Below are positions 57,001 through 64,000 of a stretch of DNA of 64,000 nucleotides, piece after piece. The stretch covers positions 746,501-810,500 of the forward strand of contig NC_065571.1 in assembly GCF_937616625.2 (NCBI RefSeq), in the 5' to 3' direction. A program made the translations under genes and the position numbers. How positions within the stretch are numbered: the first letter of the stretch is position 1; each line of letters begins with the position of its first letter. The notes below the pieces were generated by a model. It was not told where the DNA came from. It did not search any database and saw only the letters and a list, made by a program, of their open reading frames with translations. The stretch comes from Mercurialis annua. Its lineage: Eukaryota; Streptophyta; Magnoliopsida; Malpighiales; Euphorbiaceae.

Positions 57001-60000
57001 ATATAAATTTCCACGCACAATCGATTCCTACTTTGATTACTTGATCAGAATCTCTTGTTGTAGCTAGTGTTATGGTGTTTATATTATTAGGGAAGATTAC
57101 TAATATCTTCCTTCCTTATAACATTAGATCATAAATATTAATTTCTCCACGAATTTTGAAAATTTAATTATTTCATTCAACGTTTGATTAAAATTCACCA
57201 GTACAATCAGTTCGGTGGGTTAAACCGTCTCATTAAAATAAAAAATTAATTTGACCCCTGAAGTTGTTTAGCTTTCCAAAATTCCATAAAATTATAAAAT
57301 AATTCAGATTAATTATAATTGTTTAAGAAAAATAATGTACTTATAAGTATTTATGTAATTCTTTTTAAATATACTTGAAATAAAAATTAAATTCACTTTT
57401 TTTTTTAAAATTAATTAGACATAATATATTTTGGCTTGATTCTATTTAAATTTTCTATAACTCAATTTATTTTTTGTACGACTTAATTTTAAATCAATAC
57501 AATTTTAAACTAAATAAAAATATATCGATTATTGACTTTTTTTACTGAAATGAAACATATTAAATTAGTTAAGCTTTTTATGTTTTTAAAATTATTTTGA
57601 AAAATAAACTTATTTTAATAAATTAAAAATTTGCAAAATATATTGATTTAATAAGTAATTATAATTGTTTTAAAATATTTTGATTATGGGTTTTTTTTGA
57701 AGAAAATTAATTTTAAGGGTCAAAACAAATTTATTTTAATAATCACACCATGTGACTAAGTCAAATAACAAAATTAATTAATCGGATAGCGGTGAATTTT
57801 ATTAAACATTATGAGGAAACAATTGACTGACTAAATATCGTAAAAAAGTTAGTAATTATGACTTAACGTCAGTGGTAATATTACTCCTAATTATTACTAT
57901 TATTTTCATATTCTCTTTTTGGTAGAGAAGTAACTTGCATTGTAAATTTTTTCATATAGTACAACCTCTACCGCACAAATATAGACAAAGTTGAGTTGGC
58001 AAAAAAAACTAAAAAAAGTTAGAAGTTAAAGTAGTTATTTTTTTATAAACTTTCTATTTTATTTTTAATTAATTATTTAGATTTTTTTAAATTATATATT
58101 TTAAAATGCTAATTATTTTTAGAATTACGATTAAATTTTAAAACACTAAATTAATTTGCTATTAATTTTTATTTTGGATAAAGTGATAGTTGTCTAGCGC
58201 TTAAACTGAAAACTTATAGATAAAATTAAAAATAGAGTGTATAAAAATACATTTTTAAAATTTTAAACCAATTTTAAACCATTTTTATAGTCTTCCCTTG
58301 ATGAAAAGCAATCGTTAGCCAGACATCCAACAATGGCCTAGACCTGAAAGCTCATGCACATATATATTTGGTCCAGTTACTACTGCCCATAGGCGTGCAC
58401 AAATTTGTAGTTTTACAGCCTCATCAATATATAATTTTGTATTTCAACCTCTCAAAATAATATATATCCTTGTAAAGCAACTTTGCTTAGATTGTTTTTC
58501 CATTTTTTAAACATTAAATTAAAATTGTGAATGAAAAATTTATAATCTTTGACCTTCTAAAGCAGAAACGAATGGTTGATCATGCATTTGTATATAAAAA
58601 AGAGAATTTGAATATCTGACATATTAAGTATAAAGCATATGCTTCACCGTTATAAACTAAATTAACTAAAAGCAGCGGCAGCCATCTTTTCTTGTCATAT
58701 ACAAGATTTAGATGGTACGAAAAAGTAGCAAATATCAATTATCGGGTTGAATATTTTTAAGGATACAGAATTATATATGTTTTATAAAGATTTATGGGCA
58801 TTAAAAGTCATATTCTTTTTTGAATTTTTATTCAAACCTCTTAAAAATTGTAAATTTATCTCATTTTGATAAATTTACTGAAAAATTGTTTTATTTGTAT
58901 CCCAAGTAGCTTGTGCGGCGTTGGAGTCTAGAGCTTAGTGTTTGGAGAAAATCTATTTAAGTTAAAAAGGTTATACTTTTTGACGCCATTAAACTTTTAT
59001 ATTTTAATAGCCCAACTTTTATCTTTTCAACAATGGAAGGTTATCCGATCATTTTCAACTAATAAATGGCTATATGGCTGATGGATTGCTTGCATAAAAA
59101 AAGTTGGGTATCTAACTATCTATTGAGCATATAAATAATTATCGGCTGAAATTACTTAGATAATCTCTTTTTGTTGAAAAAAACAAAAACGGTTATTAAA
59201 ATATAATAAATAAAATTTTGAACATTTTATTAAGATCTTATAGATAAATAGCCACAAAAATATTTAGCCCTTTCAATAAACAAGCATCAATGCATCACCA
59301 TCACATGGGAATTGTTGCTCAACACAAATGATGAATATAATATGTTGTGTTGGTCTTTATGGGATTTTCCTCCGAAAATGAATACTATTAAAGTCATATT
59401 ATAGCAAAAGAAGAAAATAGAAAAGGTCAGGCATGGGTTGGGTTGGGTTGTGTATGATACAAAATGGCACGTAAATCTAGTGACGGGTCCATGAGATGCC
59501 ACCAGATAAGCCAACACACGCCTGTAAATCAACCATCCAACGGTTTTAATAAGGGCCTGAGGTGCCCTGATGTTTATGCTACCTGCACTTGTTGTTTTGC
59601 TGCGTCTTTTTAGAGACAGAGATACAGAAGTGTTTTTGGTAACTGTGTTTGCCTTCCATAAAATACGATAAATTCTTAAGTGGGCCTAGTTCACCACATA
59701 AAACTTATTAACCCATCCACATCTAACGATTTCATAACACACACATTGTTTTGCAGATCGTTAGATTGGTCCAACGATTATTTTCTTTCTCGCTGAAAAC
59801 TTTTAAATTCTACAAGTATATTTTAAACCAGTTTAATAATATTTTGTTTTACAATCCTTTTAGTTTAAAGAGGATGAACCAACCAAACTGACCTCCGATT
59901 TACAGTCGAATTGGTATCCATGAATTGCAGGCTAAGTATAAAATTGCAAAACAAACACTATATAGTATAATTTATTGAAACAGAAAATGTAAATATATTG

Positions 60001-60463
60001 ATATTTCTGCTACAGAACATTCAAGCAACAAAGCTGTTACAGAAACAAAATTGGGTAACTTTAATTTTTAAATTTTTTGAACTGAGGAAGTTTATGAATT
60101 TAAATAGGACAACTTACACATCAGTTACATTACACAGATACATGTGAGACACGGACACCACAGCTAAAAACACTACGACCTACTAAAATTACAGATCTCA
60201 AATAAATTACATAAGCAATAAGAGCCGAATCTGTGTCTAACTCATGGATATATATCGATCATACACATGATGCTAATTCTAACCCTACAGTTACAGACAT
60301 GGTATTACAGCTAAACAAGAAAATGCCCAAAACTTATCAAGTAACATCCTAAGAGCTACAAAAAAATTAAACCCGCGAGTTGAATTATTACCTAAAGGTT
60401 AAAGGACTGATCCCAGGGCGTTTGCTTAGTAAGTAAGCTTGAGCTGCGCGAAAACCCCTGTTC
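54030..60463. other. Long AT-rich intergenic stretch between MIR167 and the protein kinase
   Basis: It contains the MIR167 promoter at its left end. A GC-richer patch at 56458-56512 resembles 34708-34770. The kinase 3' UTR lies at its right end, with a possible minus-strand AATAAA signal at 59971-59976. ORFs at 54400-54606, 55708-55920 and 59287-59532 have no recognisable domains. No complete mobile element was delimited. Confidence 0.4.
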
Positions 60464-63400
60464 TTAGCTCCTTGAACTGGTAGAAGTGAATGTTTGTGCA
60501 AGCAACAGTTTATGTATTTCTTCCGCTGTTGGACGGCTAGCTGGATTCGCTTCCGTACACCGACGGAACAAATCAACAAGGAATCTCAGTGCTTCTGACT
60601 CGGCCTCAGGTCCTCCCAAATCTGAGCAAGACTGAATTGCTGCCGGGTCATTCATTGATACCAATGACTCTAACTCGCTAGTTAGTGGAGGTCGCTGACC
60701 CGTCTGTTTCAAGTGTTAAAAAAAGGTTAACAAGATTAAGCATCCACATTAAACTAATATAGGACATCGATTTATCATTTAATAAACTGAAATGGAAATC
60801 AAAGTTGTTTCCACATCAGAAAATCTCATGACATCTGCCTCTATATATAGGGTGGGGTTTTAAAAACAGGCGCACCTGAAGAAGCTCGTTGATGTGGAAT
60901 TCAGATAAGCCAGAATATGGAATATGCAAAGTCAATAATTCCAAAAGCAGGCATCCAAATGACCAAATATCAACTTCCTGCAACCAGACAGTTGAGTATT
61001 CATAAGATTAAATGCACATTGCCTGAAGACAAGAATCACTATACATATGACCACACAATGCATAATCAATTGTACCAAGCAAATAAGCTTTGCGAATAAA
61101 GAATTTTTAAGAAACAAAAACTAAACAACAATTCAAAGAAGAGAGATAACATTCTCATGCTTCCTAGCTTTTCCAAATGAAATTGGACCATAAATCATAA
61201 ATCATAAATCAAGTAAAATTTCAGTATGCTATACATGGAGATGATAAATTTCCAGGCACTCATCATGTTTTTTCACATAGATGAAAATCCTCGATTATCC
61301 AACATGTCTTTTCTGAAAACAAAATTATTAAGAGTTTTTTAAAAGTATAAGCTTGTAAATGGTAGCAAGTCCAATGCTTCTTTCCCCTTCAAGACTTGTA
61401 TTGTATCTCGTATCTTTTCAGGAAGGAAAAGAAGATTCGACCCCCATAGTTATTGTGTCTCTCTTTAAGGAAGACAAATTATATAAAAACATGATCACAT
61501 AATTGAGAGAAGTTCATGAAGCCAGAAACTAGGAATCACCAACTAAGAATCTTTATCAGATAACAGAAGATAATTCATACCAGACCATACAGATTACGTT
61601 TATGCATTGCCCGCAGAACCTCTGGAGCCATCCAGCGGGGTGTGCCAACACAAACATCAGGAGGTGGTACTCCATTATGAGCAATACAACACGTATGCAA
61701 GAATGACCTTAAAGGTACAGCTCTATCAAAATCACAGAGTTTGACAACTGGCAATCCATCAGTTCTTTTATTAAAATCTATCAATATATTTTCACTTTTC
61801 ACATCACGGTGAATGATGTGCTTCGAATGCAGCTCTGCCAATGCACATGAAATATCACGAGCAATACACAGCGCCAGTTCCAGAGGCACATGCTTTTTAC
61901 CGGTTTTTGACATCTTCTCTATGTAATTCTGTTGCATGAAGCAAATAACAATCAACATGGGAAAAATGAAAAGATAATGAGCAACAACATAATGTCACCT
62001 CCAAACTATAAAACAAGAAAATTAACCTTTAAAGAGCCTCCTTTAACATTTTCCATAAAAATTGCAGACTGTAATATCTGGCGCTTTGCTTTGCCATCTC
62101 CTGAATGAATCCACTTTGAAGAAATCTGATGTCCATACAATTCAACTATACAGGGATGTCGCAAAGCACGAAGAATTCGTACCTCTCCAATGCAACTGTA
62201 TTCAAAGTTCCTAATTTCATCTGCTGGAGTGTCACAAATGTTCAGACTGCGTACCTGCACCATCCAGGAAGAACATAAATAAATATGAGCTAGGCTGCCA
62301 GCAATCGAGAGATTCAGTAAGCTGACAAATTCAGCTCATTGAAGACAGATTTTTATCATCATTGGCAATGCAAGCCTAAAAAACTTTAGTGGAAAATACC
62401 TTTGCTGCAGCTTCAACTGATTCAAGTTTGCATTGAATGACAGTACTGAGGACTGTCTTTTCTAATTCATCGTAAGTTGGGAAATGAGTTATGGAAGAAT
62501 CAGGACCGGGAATGCTCTCTGTTGATAGAGGAACTCTAGTATGACTGAGTGGAATGTACCTGAAGCAAGAACAAAACTTATTAGAAACCTTATCAAAATC
62601 AGACACATAAGAAGAAAAGCATGCAAACAAGATTAAGCCAAATCTATTACTCTAGATATTAATTGTGAGACCTAAAAAAAGGATAACATGTTAATCATAA
62701 TTATATAAATCAATAGAACCAAGCCATCATTAACTTCATTCTTTGGCTTTCAACTTCATTATAGACCAAATTCCACTCATGATCGTGAGAAAAAAAGGCA
62801 CTAAAGCACACAAAACTATTCAAGAGTTAGGCTTTCATTATAAGTACCTTCCAAATATCCAATAAAATAATTTGCATAATCACATTAATAGCAATGAGCC
62901 AATGATACATTGAATTTGACATGTTTGAATTAATGAACTTTGGCATAAGCCAACATACTAGCACAGCAAAAGATTGAATCTAAGAACTCATTACATGGGA
63001 TGAAATTATGAAATCTAACCACCATGACCTAATAGTTAAAAGAACTCCACTGGCATCCACATTCAGAGCACAATTTATGATGAAGTAAATTACTATGAAC
63101 ACTTATCAGCAATGAAACTGACCTGCTAAAATACTCTGGATCAGTTTCTTCTCTTATATCATGGGGACGGCATGCATCGACCAACATACGAACCCATGAA
63201 TCACCTGATTTGACAAAAATGGTATTCCAGGCATGTGGTACAAAGTCCAGGTAACCCCTGACAAGTTCGCAAGGTATTCGTGGATCCATTCGATCGCATA
63301 GATACTGGACCAATTTAGTTTTCATCAGATTGTTATAGCTTATAAATGAGCATGAAAAGAATACATAAACATCCAAGTAATAAATAGCTGAAAGGAAAAG

Positions 63401-64000
63401 AAGAATTACCTTAAATAGCAAAGCTCTGTGCCTGCATACGCCAAACTGCAAATTCCCTAAAGGAACTACTATAGAATTTCTTCTTGCTTTAACAGAGCGT
63501 AAAGATTTCTCACAGAGGTCAGAAAAAATAATATCTTCTCCACTGCCTAAACTCTGTTCAGGTGAAGTATTAATACTTTCATCATTTCCTGTTGAACAGG
63601 TGCAAACAAATGGCTTCTTATAGTTAGAACCAGATACTGCTCTGCGTGTCCTTTCAACAGAATAACTTCTGTCACTGCCTCCAAAATGATCGGACACAAA
63701 AAGTGCAAGCAGTGACGCAAAGTGCAAGTTATCAACAGCAACCTTATTCCCCTCCTTGAAAAACCCATTTAACCGCTTCAATCGGCAAACCAAAGCCTGC
63801 GCAGATAGAACCGTTGCATCTAACTTTTCATCCTTCTCCCTAAATAAAATGGCAACCAATCTTTCTTTAGCAATAAGCAAGTATAACACAAAACCAATAA
63901 ACAGTAACAGCGTTGAAGATGAGGAGACGTTGATATAAGCTTATGTACAAACTAACCTGTCCAGAAGAATGACTTCACGTGAATCGAGATGCAAAATTTG
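60464..64000 (-). CDS. Raf-like (MAPKKK-type) protein kinase with EDR1-type domain, 3' part (At1g04210-like)
   Basis: Eight exons are visible on the minus strand: 64000-63957 (cut by the window), 63839-63410, 63304-63123, 62559-62400, 62254-62027, 61928-61581, 60977-60876, 60703-60464. All have GT/AG borders and consistent phases; together about 577 C-terminal residues. The first part is an EDR1-type region (FGVCRHRALLFKYLCDRMDPRIPCELVRGYLDFVPHAWN...WVRMLVDACRPHDIREETDPEYFSRYIPL). The kinase domain follows: HIIHRDVKSENILID catalytic loop, CDFDRAVPLR in the place of DFG, a Cys-containing insert (HTCCIAHNGVPPPDVC), GTPRWMAPEV, and EVDIWSFGCLLLELLTL. It resembles Arabidopsis At1g04210, whose N-terminal part carries leucine-rich repeats; that part lies outside the window. 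A role in signalling is expected, the substrate is unknown. Confidence 0.9.

Overview
The window is nuclear DNA of a flowering plant, very probably a eudicot. It is strongly AT-rich and gene-sparse. The genes have plant-type introns and plant-specific products, and the spaces between them are filled with plant transposon families (Ty1/copia, MULE, hAT, Stowaway, tRNA-derived SINE, Helitron). I cannot name the species.

Six protein-coding or RNA loci of the host can be supported. Left to right they are: an intronless plasma-membrane-type Ca2+-ATPase most like ACA12 (1386-4415, +); a five-exon plastid-type ATP sulfurylase convergent to it (4881-8522, -) with a miR395-like complementary site in exon 1; an intronless PLS/E-class pentatricopeptide-repeat protein close to At5g43790 (14978-16375, -); an Argonaute of the AGO10/PINHEAD/ZWILLE type with 21 coding exons (39548-45373, +) and a small upstream ORF in its leader; a MIR167 hairpin (about 53818-53915, -); and the 3' two-thirds of a Raf-like protein kinase with an EDR1-type N-terminal domain (60464 to beyond 64000, -), cut by the window edge.

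The rest is mainly transposon territory. A young, nearly intact Ty1/copia element (28027-33627) has 284/283-bp LTRs differing at two places, a 5-bp target duplication, a primer binding site, a polypurine tract and intact gag and pol. Gag and pol lie in one frame and are separated by a single in-frame TAA. Small non-autonomous elements with recognisable target duplications lie at 109-370, 11949-12248, 12306-12926, 12419-12642, 18271-18605, 26141-26414, 35382-35702, 36812-37260 and 47342-47985. Several are nested, so the order of insertion can be read directly. SINE copies occur at about 378-480, 18615-18700, 20713-20995, 36949-37139 and 48190-48560, and Helitron-like ends at about 50757 and 51829.

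The host genes do not form an operon or cluster. Two regulatory links are visible in the sequence: the ATP sulfurylase carries a miR395-like site (sulfate-starvation circuit), and AGO10 and MIR167 both belong to the small-RNA developmental machinery but are independent loci about 8 kb apart. I saw no previously undescribed system. The most unusual features are the nested transposon chronologies, the single-stop gag/pol arrangement, and a 19-bp sequence shared by the copia pol end and its LTR.
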